Shown: piece by piece, positions 17,128-25,719 of the stretch | How the letters are laid out: every line of letters starts with the position of its first letter | Numbering within the stretch: position 1 is the stretch's first letter | DNA from: Bog-473 sp963750075 | GTDB taxonomy: Bacteria > Actinomycetota > Acidimicrobiia > Acidimicrobiales > RAAP-2 | Reading direction: 5' to 3' | Assembly (NCBI GenBank): GCA_963750075.1 | Contig: CAVVPG010000002.1 | Span: 248,001-312,000 of the forward strand | Length of the DNA stretch: 64,000 bases | The notes under the pieces: generated by a model | What the model saw: the letters and a program-made list of their open reading frames with translations, nothing else | What the model was told of the DNA's origin: nothing | Databases searched by the model: none | Translations under genes and position numbers: made by a program

Positions 17128-18458
17128 TCATGACGCTGTGGAACCCTCTGTGGAACTCGGCGTGGAACCCGTGGGAAGTCCTCGGGAAGTCATGAGGCGG
17201 GCGTCGAGCAACGCTTCGGCCAGCGCCTCTGACTCGGCCGAGTCGTAGCCCCGGCCGGCGTAACGCCACTCGCCGTCGTAGTCGAGGCCTCGCCCCCCGG
17301 CGCCCCTCGACGTAGTGCGGCCCGGGCCCGGCGCAGGGCCGCGAAGGTGGTCGAGTAGCGCCACGCTCTTGGAGGAGAACTGCCCGCCGTAGCCGAGGGT
17401 GTGGGCGTGCTCGCGCAGCCGCAGGGCGGCGAGGTCCCGGCGTCCGCCCGAGCACCCAGGCGGTGCGCACCAAGGCGACGAGGTGGGGCCGCAGCGCCAG
17501 GCGCTCGATCTCGGCCGCTCGAGCGGATCCGGTGGGCCAGCCACGCCGTGCCGTCCGCCGTCTTCGTGGCGTACTTGGCGACGTAGGCGGCGATGGCCGT
17601 CGGCGTCGCCGCTCGGCGCGGGACGAGGACACGGACGTCGAGTCTCGGCGCCCCAGCGGGCCCGCCCGAGCCAGCGCGATCCCGGTGAGCGGCACCGGAA
17701 CCTCGGCGCGGGCCACCGCGCCGGCCGACGGCCGAGGTCGAGCACGCCGGCGTCGAGCCAGGGCGGCGGGGGCTCGCCCGGCCCACCGCCACCGTCGGCT
17801 CGGAGCACGACGTGGAGGTGGACGAGGCCCCGGCGCTGGAACTCGACCACCTTGATGTAGGAGAGCCGGGCCGCCCGGCGCAGCTCGGTGCTCGAGCAGG
17901 CCGGCCGCCCCGGCCACCTCTCGGTAGAGGGCCGCGCAGGTGCGGTCCCAGAGCGCGGGGACGTGCGCGTTCCACAGGACCGCGCCGCGGTAGTCGAAGC
18001 ACTCGGCACACAGCGGTTCGCCGACGAACGGTGTCACCGGCGTCGTGGCGGCGCCATGCACGAGAGCGAGCGGCCGTGCGGGCACGGCCCGGCGCTGCGC
18101 CGAGGCCGGCACGGCACCCGGCCGACCCTTGCGCTCGCCCGAGCGGTGCACGGCACCGAACGACGGAGCGGTCAGGGTGACGAAGAGCTGGGGGTGCTCG
18201 ACCACGCGACGGATCGACGCCCTTGCCGCCCCGGATCCCGGCCGCCACGAGCTGCCAGGCGTCGGCCGGTAGAGGCGGGAGCACGACGGGCACACCGCGG
18301 CTCGGCGGTCCTTGCAGGCCACGAGCGATGGTCGCCCTCGGCGCAGCTCTCCGGTCGCGCGGTCCAAGCGTGATCCCGCGCAGGCGGATCGGGTGCGCGC
18401 ACAGACCGGCCTGGTCGACCTCGGCGAGGACGCTGCGCCAGTGGGCGGCCCCGCTCAC
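17128..18458 (-). pseudogene. RepSA-type replication initiator of an actinobacterial ICE, frameshifted
   Basis: From GTG 18458: S-V-L-A-E-V-D-Q-A-G-L-C-A-H-P-I-R-L-R-G. Across frames it then shows C-K-D-R-R-A-A-V-C-P-S-C-S-R-L-Y-R (zinc-binding cysteines), E-H-P-Q-L-F-V-T-L-T-A-P-S-F-G-A-V-H, C-A-E-C-F-D-Y-R-G-A-V-L-W-N-A-H, V-E-F-Q-R-R-G-L-V-H-L-H-V-V-L-R-A-D, A-A-Y-V-A-K-Y-A-T-K-T and G-Y-G-G-Q-F-S-S-K-S. This is the order seen in pSAM2-like RepSA initiators, which start rolling-circle replication of the excised element. At least five frame changes are needed. The stop chosen (17128) is uncertain; 17190 is the end of another frame. Confidence 0.75.
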
Positions 18459-19762
18459 CGCCGGCCTCCGGATCGTCTGCGGCCTGTCGGGCCAACGTGG
18501 CGATGGCGTCGTCGTCGAGGTAGTGGGTGCGGATCTTGAGCGGCACCGCTCCCTCGGCGAGGAGCCACCCCACCCCTCGGACGGTCGGGTCGAGCGTGGA
18601 GGCCGAGTAGCCCTCCTTGGCCCAGCCCTGTCCGAGGATCGTGTCGGAGGCCTCGGGCGTCGTGCAGCGCAGCGCCATGCGGAAGCAGAAGAGGTCCCGG
18701 ACGAAGGTCGGGACGATGTCGTTGGAGGGCTTCTGGGTGGCGGCGATGCACGATGATCCCGGCCGCCCGCCCCCGAGAGATCAGGTCGCGCAGCGCTCGG
18801 AGAGCTCGGTGCGCTCGTCCTTGGTGCCGCTACGCATGTAGAAGGCGAGCTCGTCGATGGCCACGACGTGGAGGCCGAACTCGCCGTCGCGTTCGATCTT
18901 GCGCAGACCGGCATCGAGGAGCACCGAGTAGCGCCGGTCCATCTCGGCGCACAGGTCCTTGAGCACCTCGATGGCCTCCGCCCATGTCGGGCCCGACGAA
19001 GTGCTCGGCCGAGCCGGACCACGGGGCGAGCTCGACCTGCTTGCCGTCGAGGAGGGTGAGGCGTGACCGCGGGGTCGAGTGCGGCGGCGGCGATGAAGAT
19101 CGACAGCGCGACCGACTTGCCGGCTCCGGGCTCGCCGCCGAGCAGGAGGTTGCGCTCGGGCAGGCCGACGCGAGACCGGGTTGCCGTCCTCGTCGATCCC
19201 GAGCGAGAGCGGGTCCCACAGCGATGCCGGCGGCCCCGGCCACGGCGGAGCGGCGACCGACGAGCGGGTCGCGCGAAGATGATCGAGAGGTGGGCCAGCG
19301 AGGCGTTGGCCGGGTCGCGCACGACCCGCACCTCGCGCGCCCCGATGGTGGCGGCCAGCGGCTCGGCGGCCTCCTCGATCATCTCGGCGCTGAAGCCCGG
19401 CGGCATGCGCAGCCGCAGCCGCTGGCCGGCCGGGATCGGACTCGATTGCTCGATCCGGGGCAACGGCGCCGTGACGGCTGATCACCTCGCAGGCGACGAG
19501 CACCCGGGCGAACCAGCGCCGCGTGGCCCGGTGCCGCAGCGTGGTGGCGAGCCAGGCTGCGGAGCCGCCCCGAGCGCCACAGAGCGATGCCGAGGAGGCC
19601 GAGGACCAGGACCCCCAGGCCCTCGCCGTCGAGCGCGACGCCCGATCCGCCAGAGCGCGAAGATCCCGAGCGCCAAGAGCGGCCTCGAGCCCCCACCCCC
19701 GGACGACGAGTGCCATCCGGGAGTAGGGGCTGAGGGTCCTGACGTTGCTGGCGCTCAGACAC
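18455..19762 (-). pseudogene. FtsK/SpoIIIE-type DNA translocase (TraB/TraSA-like), frameshifted
   Basis: An N-terminal membrane-like segment (G-L-L-G-I-A-L-W-R) is followed by M-P-P-G-F-S-A-E-M-I-E-E-A-A-E-P-L-A, the Walker A G-G-E-P-G-A-G-K-S-V-A-L-S, L-L-D-G-K-Q-V-E-L-A-P-W, Walker B H-V-V-A-I-D-E-L-A-F-Y and M-A-L-R-C-T-T-P-E-A-S-D-T-I-L-G-Q-G. All are typical of the hexameric translocase that moves double-stranded DNA during actinobacterial conjugation. The pieces lie in all three frames and need four or more indels to join. The neighbours RepSA and the SCO3933-like gene support the assignment. Confidence 0.8.
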
Positions 19763-20236
19763 CGTGGCGCCGGAGGTGCCGCCCGAGCAGCACGAGGCCG
19801 AGGCCGAGCAGCACGACGAAGCCGAAGTGCGCCAGCACGAAGCCGGCCAGCACCAGGCCCACCATGAGCATGATCAGCGACGACCGACGAAGCGGGCCAT
19901 CACGAGCCGACGCCGCGGCCCTCTGGGTGATCGCCTCGACCTTGGAGGCCGAGAACGACACGCCGGTGCGCTCGAGGGCGGTCCTCCATGGACCAGGTGA
20001 GGCGACCAGGTCGGTCACCTTGACCGGGGTGAACTGGCCGAGGCCCCGGACCTCGCCGGAGACCTTGACGGTGATGACCTCACGGGTCCCGCCGTCGCCC
20101 ACGACGAAGAGGTGGACCTGGTTGACGGCGACGCCGTTGGCGTCGGTCTTCTGCTGCTTGGTGTCGAAGTCGATGCTGGGCTCGGCCGGGCCGGCCGAGA
20201 CGAAGTCACGACACTGGTGTCGACGGGCAAACGCAT
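19755..20236 (-). pseudogene. SCO3933-family ICE protein with C-terminal membrane helices, frameshifted
   Basis: ATG 20236 has AAGGAG eight bases upstream and gives M-R-L-P-V-D-T-S-V-V. After a one-base shift near 20210 the other frame reads D-F-V-S-A-G-P-A-E-P-S-I-D-F-D-T-K-Q-Q-K-T-D-A-N-G-V and then, to the stop at 19755, V-I-T-V-K-V-S-G-E-V-R-G-L-G-Q-F-T-P-V-K-V-T. Two hydrophobic helices close the protein (MLMVGLVLAGFVLAHFGFVVLLGLGLVLLG). This N-terminal pattern is that of the SCO3933-type proteins that precede the TraB gene in many Streptomyces-type elements. Confidence 0.7.
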
Positions 20237-20336
20237 GAGTTGGCTCCTTCCAAGGCGGGAAGGAACTTCCTTCCCCAATTGGATAAGCCAGTGAGACGGC
20301 CTAAATCGAACAAACCCGAGGTCAGCGGCTCACGAA

Positions 20337-20480
20337 TTCGTCCGGCGCGCCAGATCGACTTTCAGCAGGAACACCAAGGCGCAACAAGCGACACCAGGGA
20401 GCAACACGGAGCAAGACGCACGCGGGAAACGATGTGCAGTGACGATCAGCGAGCAACAGGGGACACCGGTCTCGAGGAGG
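20337..20480. repeat. Degenerate GCAACA-type short direct repeats upstream of the leader/zinc-ribbon units
   Basis: Between the SCO3933-like gene and the first conserved leader there are repeated GAGCAACA / GCGACACC / GAGCAAG words (about 20376-20470). A second cluster with the same words lies at about 21223-21288 before the second leader. They look like the 5' part of the duplicated unit. Iteron-like origin sites or simple remnants of duplication are both possible. No coding frame is convincing in 20240-20660. Confidence 0.4.
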
Positions 20481-20664
20481 AGCGCGAAGGAGAGACACCG
20501 GTGGCGAAGCGCCAGCAGATGAGTGAGCGCGTCCGAGGCCGATGCAGGTCGGCACCGTGCGGGCGGGCCTCGCCGACGCTCGCCGTCGACCCGGGCGTTC
20601 GGCTCGCTCCACCGTTCTCGGCTCGGTCCCCCGACGGACACTCCGACCAGGTGCCGCTGCAGCC

Positions 20665-20840
20665 GCTGCTCACCTTGGAGGGCGGTCGTCCAAGGTCAAG
20701 GGCCGAAAACAAAATCAGCACTCGGTCCGAGCCGGCCGCCTCCGCGGATCTCGATTTTCTTTTCGGAGGACCCCCTTGACCTCGGACCCTGACTCGCCCT
20801 CCTGCGCTCTCAGCGTCAGCAGCGGAACCCGATCGAAGGA
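20665..20840 (+). ncRNA. Conserved hairpin leader, copy 1, upstream of a zinc-ribbon gene
   Basis: The sequence can fold into one long stem. The outer arms 20693-20702 and 20773-20782 (AGGTCAAGGG / CCCTTGACCT) are perfect. The inner arms 20703-20716 and 20753-20766 pair with a single C-C mismatch. There is a 6-nt bulge on the 3' side and a 36-nt loop. The block GCTGCTCACCTTG upstream and a stretch of about 60 nt downstream (CGGACCCTGAC..., AGCAGCGGAACC, GATCGAAGG) are shared with copy 2. The leader ends about 40 nt before the zinc-ribbon start codon. It could be a cis-regulatory RNA or an independent small RNA. Confidence 0.6.
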
Positions 20841-20880
20841 GATCCCCCAGGTCGGACCGCACCGAGAGAAGGAGAAACGA

Positions 20881-21087
20881 ATGCGAAAGGCCCTGAGCAC
20901 TTGGATGGAGGGCAGGCTCGCCGAGACGTACGGCGATCACTGGCACGAGTGCGAGCTCTGCGGCGACGTCGACACGACGCACGCCCCACTCAGCACCGGC
21001 GAAGTCGTCTGCTGGCACTGCGCCGAGCGGGCAGGAGAGTTCACGGTGCCCCAGGAGATGGAGTGGCGGGTCGGTCAGCCGTACTGA
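20881..21087 (+). CDS. 68-aa zinc-ribbon-like protein, copy 1
   Basis: ATG 20881 has AAGGAG six bases upstream, which fixes the start. The protein has an N-terminal amphipathic helix (KALSTWMEGRLAETY), then H-E-C-E-L-C-G-D-V-D and V-V-C-W-H-C-A-E-R. The two C-x2-C pairs spaced about 20 residues apart should bind one zinc. It is 68 aa long, as is the paralogue at 21699, and about two thirds of positions are identical. Such a small ribbon could bind nucleic acid or act as an adaptor. No known family comes to mind. Confidence 0.7.
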   Translation: MRKALSTWMEGRLAETYGDHWHECELCGDVDTTHAPLSTGEVVCWHCAERAGEFTVPQEMEWRVGQPY

Positions 21088-21504
21088 TTCGAGGTGGTCT
21101 CAGGAGACCGGATGTCACGGTCCGGTCTTCTGAGATCCCCGTTCCGTCACGGCAACCGCTTGGTCGATCCGACGCTGCGCACCCTCTGGCCACCTGAGTA
21201 AAGCATCGACGACTGGGGAGGGATTGAACAGCAACAGCGAGTAACAGCGACAAACAGGGCACAACCACGAGCAACAGGGAGCTGAAACAAATGTCGACGT
21301 TCCCCCAGCTCAGACACCTCATGTTCGTGTTCTTCTGTACTACATCAAGCCGCCTCAGCCTCGGGCGGCGGCTTCGCCGCCGCCTCGGCAGGCGGTCGGG
21401 CCCAGTGCCCCTCTGGCGTACACGATCCAACTCGTCAATAACCTCCTTGCCCCCAATCGTGCTGCGCTGTCGATGGAATGACCTGATCGCGGTTCCGCCG
21501 CAAC
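21088..21504. other. Spacer between the two leader/zinc-ribbon units
   Basis: No convincing gene. It contains the second cluster of GCAACAG/GCGACAAACAGGG words (21223-21288) and a GC-rich patch with CGCCGC/GCGGCG self-complementarity (about 21362-21395). It probably represents the diverged 5' half of the duplicated unit. Confidence 0.4.
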
Positions 21505-21655
21505 GCTGCTCACCTTGAAGGGCGATCGTCCCAGGTCAAGGGCCGAAAAGAAATCAAAGACAACAACCGATTTCTTTTCGCAGCAGCCTCCCTTGACCTC
21601 GGACCCTGACCCGCCCTTCTTCGCTCTCATCGTTAGCAGCGGAACCTGATCGAAG
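21505..21655 (+). ncRNA. Conserved hairpin leader, copy 2, upstream of a zinc-ribbon gene
   Basis: Same architecture as copy 1. Outer arms 21533-21542 and 21590-21599 are identical to copy 1. Inner arms 21544-21555 and 21569-21580 form 12 perfect pairs with a 13-nt loop. Compared with copy 1, the inner stem has lost one A on the left and one T on the right together, and the C-C mismatch has become a G-C pair, so changes keep pairing. The loop itself differs completely. It ends about 45 nt before the start of the second zinc-ribbon gene. Confidence 0.6.
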
Positions 21656-21698
21656 GGCAAACCCTCTCGACCGGTCCGCACGAGAAAGGGGTAGGCCA

Positions 21699-21905
21699 AT
21701 GAGCAGCACGTTGAAGAGATGGATCCAGCGCAAGGTCGCCGAGCTGTACAACGACCACTGGCACGAGTGCGAGCGATGCGGTGACGTCGACCTCGACCAC
21801 GGTGCCTTGAGCACTGGCGAAGTTGTCTGCTGGCACTGCGCCGAACGGGCCGGGGAGTTTTCGGTACCGCCGGAGATGGAGTGGCGAACCGAGTTCACGG
21901 TGTAG
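21699..21905 (+). CDS. 68-aa zinc-ribbon-like protein, copy 2
   Basis: Paralogue of the 20881 gene. It has the same helix-then-ribbon layout with H-E-C-E-R-C-G-D-V-D, L-S-T-G-E-V-V-C-W-H-C-A-E-R-A-G-E-F and P-P-E-M-E-W-R. ATG 21699 follows GAAAGGGG at a usable distance. Substitutions are spread over the N-terminal helix and the C-terminus, while the ribbon is nearly unchanged, which suggests selection on the protein. The duplication includes the leader, so each copy keeps its own control region. Confidence 0.7.
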   Translation: MSSTLKRWIQRKVAELYNDHWHECERCGDVDLDHGALSTGEVVCWHCAERAGEFSVPPEMEWRTEFTV

Positions 21906-22157
21906 CCGGTGGCTGGCGGCTTGGGAGAACGGGCTCTCAAGCCGCTATCCAAGACGCTGTACGCAGGGGAGCGACGTGATGATGTGCCACGTCGCCGAAT
22001 GGAGTCGTTCTGGCAACGGAGCCCGGTGCATCGAGCGAGACAAATGACACAAGAAAGGCCGTTCTCTACCGAGGTCCGTGATCGACGGTGACCTACTCCT
22101 CAACTAAGAGCCGAGACTTGGGTGACCCCAGAAACAGCTTTGGTGCATCCTTGAGGC

Positions 22158-22817
22158 ATGGAAGAGAACGGACGAACCATTGAAGGCGCTCAAGACCAAT
22201 CGCCCGAGATGAAGATAGATCTGACCTCCGTTCGACCAGGAGAGCACCTCGATGATCAAGCTCGCCTGCTTCGTGAGGCTGCTCCGACCCGCACTCGTCT
22301 GGCCCGGATCCTCCGGGTGCACAATGACGAGCGCGCCTATCGCATCGGCGCCAAAGGCGAGCGCCAGGTGGCCTCGAAGCTAGCTGACCTCGGTCCGAAG
22401 TGGCACGTTCTGCATTCGCTGGTTCTGAGTGATTCTGGCACCGACTTGGACCATCTGGTCATTGGACCCGGTGGAGTTTTCTGCATCAATACAAAGAATC
22501 ACCCTGGAAAGAAGGTGTGGGTTGGAGGAAACACACTGATGGTGAGTGGGCAGCGCCAGGGATATGTCGGAGCAAGTCGGAGTGAAGCGAAGAAGGTCAG
22601 TCGGATCCTTACGACCGCGTGCGGGCACCATGTTCAGGTCGATCCGATCGTCGTGATTGCCAATGGAGATCTCAAAGTGAAGGAACAACCAAAAGGGGTG
22701 CACGTTGCAAGCCGTAGACGGATCAGATCTTGGATCCTGAAGCAGCCAGACTCACTATCGAATGATGCCGCGTCGGCGATCTTCGCGGCTGCGTGTCGCA
22801 ACACAACCTGGAGCTAG
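22158..22817 (+). CDS. NERD (nuclease-related) domain protein
   Basis: A 219-aa protein. Residues about 62-160 carry the NERD signature: R-I-G-A-K-G-E-R-Q-V-A-S-K-L, W-H-V-L-H-S-L, G-T-D-L-D-H-L-V-I-G-P-G-G-V-F and I-N-T-K-N-H-P-G-K-K-V-W-V. The E, D and x-x-T-K residues fit the PD-(D/E)XK-like active site of the family. The N-terminal 60 residues are charged and probably helical. It points at the TrlF-like ATPase (22842) and sits at the edge of the defence cluster. NERD proteins are suspected DNA-processing or defence nucleases. Confidence 0.85.
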   Translation: MEENGRTIEGAQDQSPEMKIDLTSVRPGEHLDDQARLLREAAPTRTRLARILRVHNDERAYRIGAKGERQVASKLADLGPKWHVLHSLVLSDSGTDLDHLVIGPGGVFCINTKNHPGKKVWVGGNTLMVSGQRQGYVGASRSEAKKVSRILTTACGHHVQVDPIVVIANGDLKVKEQPKGVHVASRRRIRSWILKQPDSLSNDAASAIFAAACRNTTWS

Positions 22818-22841
22818 GGATTCGCTGGCGGTTCAATTGCG

Positions 22842-24932
22842 TCAGAACCCGTACTTGTCAGCTCGGAGCTTGAAGGCTTTCTCACCGCCGTCCATCACTC
22901 GAACGATGGACCGTCGAATCTCTGGCGAATCGATCGCACCTTGATCCTTGATCTCGCCCCTCGATTGCTCACCCCGCACTCGATAGTCACAGTGAACGAC
23001 TAGTTCCGCATCGCCATTCACGACCAGATTCGCATTGTGACTGCTAAAGAACAGTTGACGGTGACATTTTGCGGCCCAAATCTGTTGCACGACCTCAAGT
23101 ACAACTTCGCTGTCCAGGTCATCCTCGGGCTGGTCAATTATGAGCGGTGGACCAGATTGAGCGAGAAGAACCCGAAGCAAGGCCGTCGCTTGCTGACCTG
23201 CTGAGGCGGTTTCAAAATCGATGTACTCATCTTCTTTTGTTCGATATTCAAACTTCGGGTGATCAGAGATTGGCGTGAGTGCCAACGTCAACCATTTGTC
23301 GGGAGTCAGCCTGGATGTAACACGTCTCAGGTCGGCGACCGGTAGTCCAAGCCGTGCCAACACTGGAAATCTCTCGGTCGTCGGCTCCTCTTCTTCTCCG
23401 ACCATGGTCAACGCTTCAAGTTCAAGAAGCGCCGCTTCCCACGTCGCCGCCGGACTTTCCTCCAACCTCAACTGGTCAAACACTCCCTCCACCTTGTTAC
23501 CGCGAAGCCCTGAACCAGCAACCGCTGCTCGGAACTGTTCGCCAACGTCATTCAGGCCTTGGCCACGTTGAAGGGTTGCTCGCAAGAGTCCGCTTGAGAG
23601 ATCTGATAGGGAGGCACATTGTCTCTCAAGCTCTTGAGAACGCGATTCCATCAGTTCAAAGAGCTCGTGTATGAACCGATGATGCTGTACGTCTGGCTGT
23701 CCAAGTGTTTGGAGTTCGTTCCGCTGACCGCGCAGTGACTCACCCGCCGAGCGATGCTGTCTCTCTACCTCTGCGAGTTCGGCCAATTTGGCCGCATGAG
23801 CAGTGGAGCGCTCTTTCACGGCGAGGTACGCGACTTCGAATTCCTCAACAAGGTGCTCGATGGCCTCGTAGAGACGTTGATGATCAGAGGTGCCAGACAG
23901 CTCACTTCGAAGCGTGTCTAGTGCCGAAGCGACAGAGTCGCGGAACGATGTCAGAACTCTCAGGGTATTTAGTTTCAACTCTGTTATTGGTTGCTCCAAT
24001 GGCTGCGGAGCCGTCAACGTTGGTTCCAACCTTGCATCCAGATCGTCGAGAGAATCAAAAAACTCTTCCGCACCATCGAGTGTTCGGCCTGCGATCTGGT
24101 GCCAGGTATCTGCCGCCGCGTTTGATGCGTCGAACCTCGGTTTATCGTCGAGAACCAGTCGATCATCCTCTGACACGTCCTCGAGCGAGCCGCGTAGGTT
24201 TATGGCCTGTTCCGCGAGTGATTGTTCCGAGAGTTCCGAACGATGAATAGACACCTGCAGCTGCCGCTGGCGCTGAAGTGTGGCGTAGTTCTCTCGAATC
24301 TTGCCGGCAGCCTCTGCAACGTTTTGATCGATCGTCGCGAGCTGTCGTCGGATTGGAGATGTCACGAAACGTGTTAGCTCATCAATCCGCACGGACACGC
24401 TGCTGAGCTGCTTCTGGCTATAAGCCTGAATTGGAAGCAGCTCCCGCACCTCGTCCTCTCGCGCCTTAACAAACTCTGCGTCGCCAACCTTGAGCGTCAA
24501 GTCACCCGATGACGCGTTCCGCCTCACCACATGACGAATGTCGTTTATCGTGAAATGGATTTCAACGGTGGACTCAGTTGGGGCAAGGGTTGATTCGATA
24601 AGCTTTCTTTGCCGGATTATCGGATCACCCATCTCCTCACTGGCCTCGATCTTGGCTGGCAGGTCGCAGAGGGCCCACCGCACGTAATCCAGTATTGTGG
24701 ATTTGCCGGTTCCTCGGCCTCCGATGATCGCACTGAATTGTGGGTTTAGTTCAAGTTCGATCGGCCCGAGAAACCTGCTGTTGTCGACGCTTATCCGCGA
24801 GATCCAGGTGTTGGGCATCTCCGGTGTGGACTGGCAAATTCGAGATTCTTGGGCCAAGCAGGCTTGGCGCAGTGCTTCGGCCGTGGGCACAGACCATTTG
24901 ATCCAAGTTGAGTGCTTACCAAGGTCGCTCAT
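22842..24932 (-). CDS. SMC/RecN-like ATPase part of a TrlF-type PHP-ATPase
   Basis: About 696 aa from ATG 24932. Walker A is near the N-terminus (I-I-G-G-R-G-T-G-K-S-T-I-L-D-Y), then a long region with coiled-coil character (about residues 190-480), then Q-Q-A-T-A-L-L-R-V-L-L, Walker B P-L-I-I-D-Q-P-E-D-D-L-D-S and F-F-S-S-H-N-A-N-L. This is the ATPase half of proteins annotated as TrlF-family AAA-like ATPases, which normally carry a PHP domain in front. Here the PHP part is in the preceding, overlapping frame (24916-25641). N-terminal text before the ATG in this frame is not family-like. Confidence 0.8.
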   Translation of the reverse strand: MSDLGKHSTWIKWSVPTAEALRQACLAQESRICQSTPEMPNTWISRISVDNSRFLGPIELELNPQFSAIIGGRGTGKSTILDYVRWALCDLPAKIEASEEMGDPIIRQRKLIESTLAPTESTVEIHFTINDIRHVVRRNASSGDLTLKVGDAEFVKAREDEVRELLPIQAYSQKQLSSVSVRIDELTRFVTSPIRRQLATIDQNVAEAAGKIRENYATLQRQRQLQVSIHRSELSEQSLAEQAINLRGSLEDVSEDDRLVLDDKPRFDASNAAADTWHQIAGRTLDGAEEFFDSLDDLDARLEPTLTAPQPLEQPITELKLNTLRVLTSFRDSVASALDTLRSELSGTSDHQRLYEAIEHLVEEFEVAYLAVKERSTAHAAKLAELAEVERQHRSAGESLRGQRNELQTLGQPDVQHHRFIHELFELMESRSQELERQCASLSDLSSGLLRATLQRGQGLNDVGEQFRAAVAGSGLRGNKVEGVFDQLRLEESPAATWEAALLELEALTMVGEEEEPTTERFPVLARLGLPVADLRRVTSRLTPDKWLTLALTPISDHPKFEYRTKEDEYIDFETASAGQQATALLRVLLAQSGPPLIIDQPEDDLDSEVVLEVVQQIWAAKCHRQLFFSSHNANLVVNGDAELVVHCDYRVRGEQSRGEIKDQGAIDSPEIRRSIVRVMDGGEKAFKLRADKYGF

Positions 24933-25641
24933 ATGAGCCCGACCGTGAATCGGAGGTCTGGATAAGCGCGATCCGCTTGTTGCCGTACGAAGCGTTCTCA
25001 CCATCGAAGATCTGACGGTTGCCCGCGCCCACCTTGGCTTCCACTGTTCCGTCCAGGTAGCCACCGACACATGGCATTTCACTGTATTTGTGATGAAAGC
25101 CAGATCGCAGCAACGTCTTATGACCTTTGTCGGTCACATTAGGAAACACGATGTAACGACCGCGGAGCCAGGCCGCCTTGTCGAGTTCATCATGTAACTT
25201 CGATAGCAAATCGATTCCGATCGTGTCGACACCACCGAGTTTCTCTTCGCTTGGATCCACAATGGGAACGGCAAGGCGCTCCAATACGGAGTCGAACCGA
25301 TCGCTGGGGAAGTCGGCGTCGAAAATCAGCAGGGCTTGACATGGGACACTCAAAGTGAGTTCCAGGCCGGGGAACACTACGAGCCGTTGCTCTTGGGCTA
25401 GTGGACTCCCATCGGGCCCGATCTCGTTGAGCGCAGCATCCCGGATGAATGGGAGCAGGGCAAAGTCATGATGATCCGTAATCGCGACGGCGTGCAGCGC
25501 CTTCGCGCGACAAGCAGTGACGAACGTTTCCGCCCACGCCTTCCGCTCAGCTTCCGATACCGGACGATCACCACTCCACTGGGCGTCTCGAGGTGTATGG
25601 ACTTGGAAGTCACATCGATGGAAATGCGCGCCCAGATCCAT
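24916..25641 (-). CDS. PHP-domain phosphoesterase part of a TrlF-type system
   Basis: A 241-aa protein with PHP motifs: C-D-F-Q-V-H-T-P-R-D (the first His of the usual H-x-H is Q), A-I-T-D-H-H-D-F, the E of F-P-G-L-E-L-T, and the end of the domain N-K-R-I-A-L-I-Q-T-S-D-S-R. In complete TrlF-like proteins this last motif continues directly into D-L-G-K-H-S-T-W-I-K, which is found here one frame away in the ATPase gene. The last eight residues (SGSYERPW) are therefore probably out of frame. Two overlapping genes or a programmed shift are the alternatives to a simple indel. Confidence 0.8.
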   Translation of the reverse strand: MDLGAHFHRCDFQVHTPRDAQWSGDRPVSEAERKAWAETFVTACRAKALHAVAITDHHDFALLPFIRDAALNEIGPDGSPLAQEQRLVVFPGLELTLSVPCQALLIFDADFPSDRFDSVLERLAVPIVDPSEEKLGGVDTIGIDLLSKLHDELDKAAWLRGRYIVFPNVTDKGHKTLLRSGFHHKYSEMPCVGGYLDGTVEAKVGAGNRQIFDGENASYGNKRIALIQTSDSRSGSYERPW

Positions 25642-25719
25642 GGCTAGACCTCCAAGTCCACAACAGCTCCATGGACATTGGAATCAGCGTTCACATTTGA
25701 ACCAAGGTAGCTATTGACG

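Noticed and set aside
15393..17195. A 600-codon plus-strand open frame
   Set aside because: Arg/Pro-rich shadow of the BTAD-like gene and of the minus-strand HTH gene.
17190..19463. A 757-codon open frame on the minus strand
   Set aside because: It stitches parts of TraB and RepSA with arginine/proline-rich out-of-frame stretches; it is a high-GC artefact, not one protein.
20715..21699. Minus-strand frames with similar peptides (FD-VPLLT-RA---GSGSEVKG) over both leaders
   Set aside because: Differences between the copies are mostly amino-acid changing, while the DNA conserves stems; RNA or DNA structure explains the similarity better than a protein.
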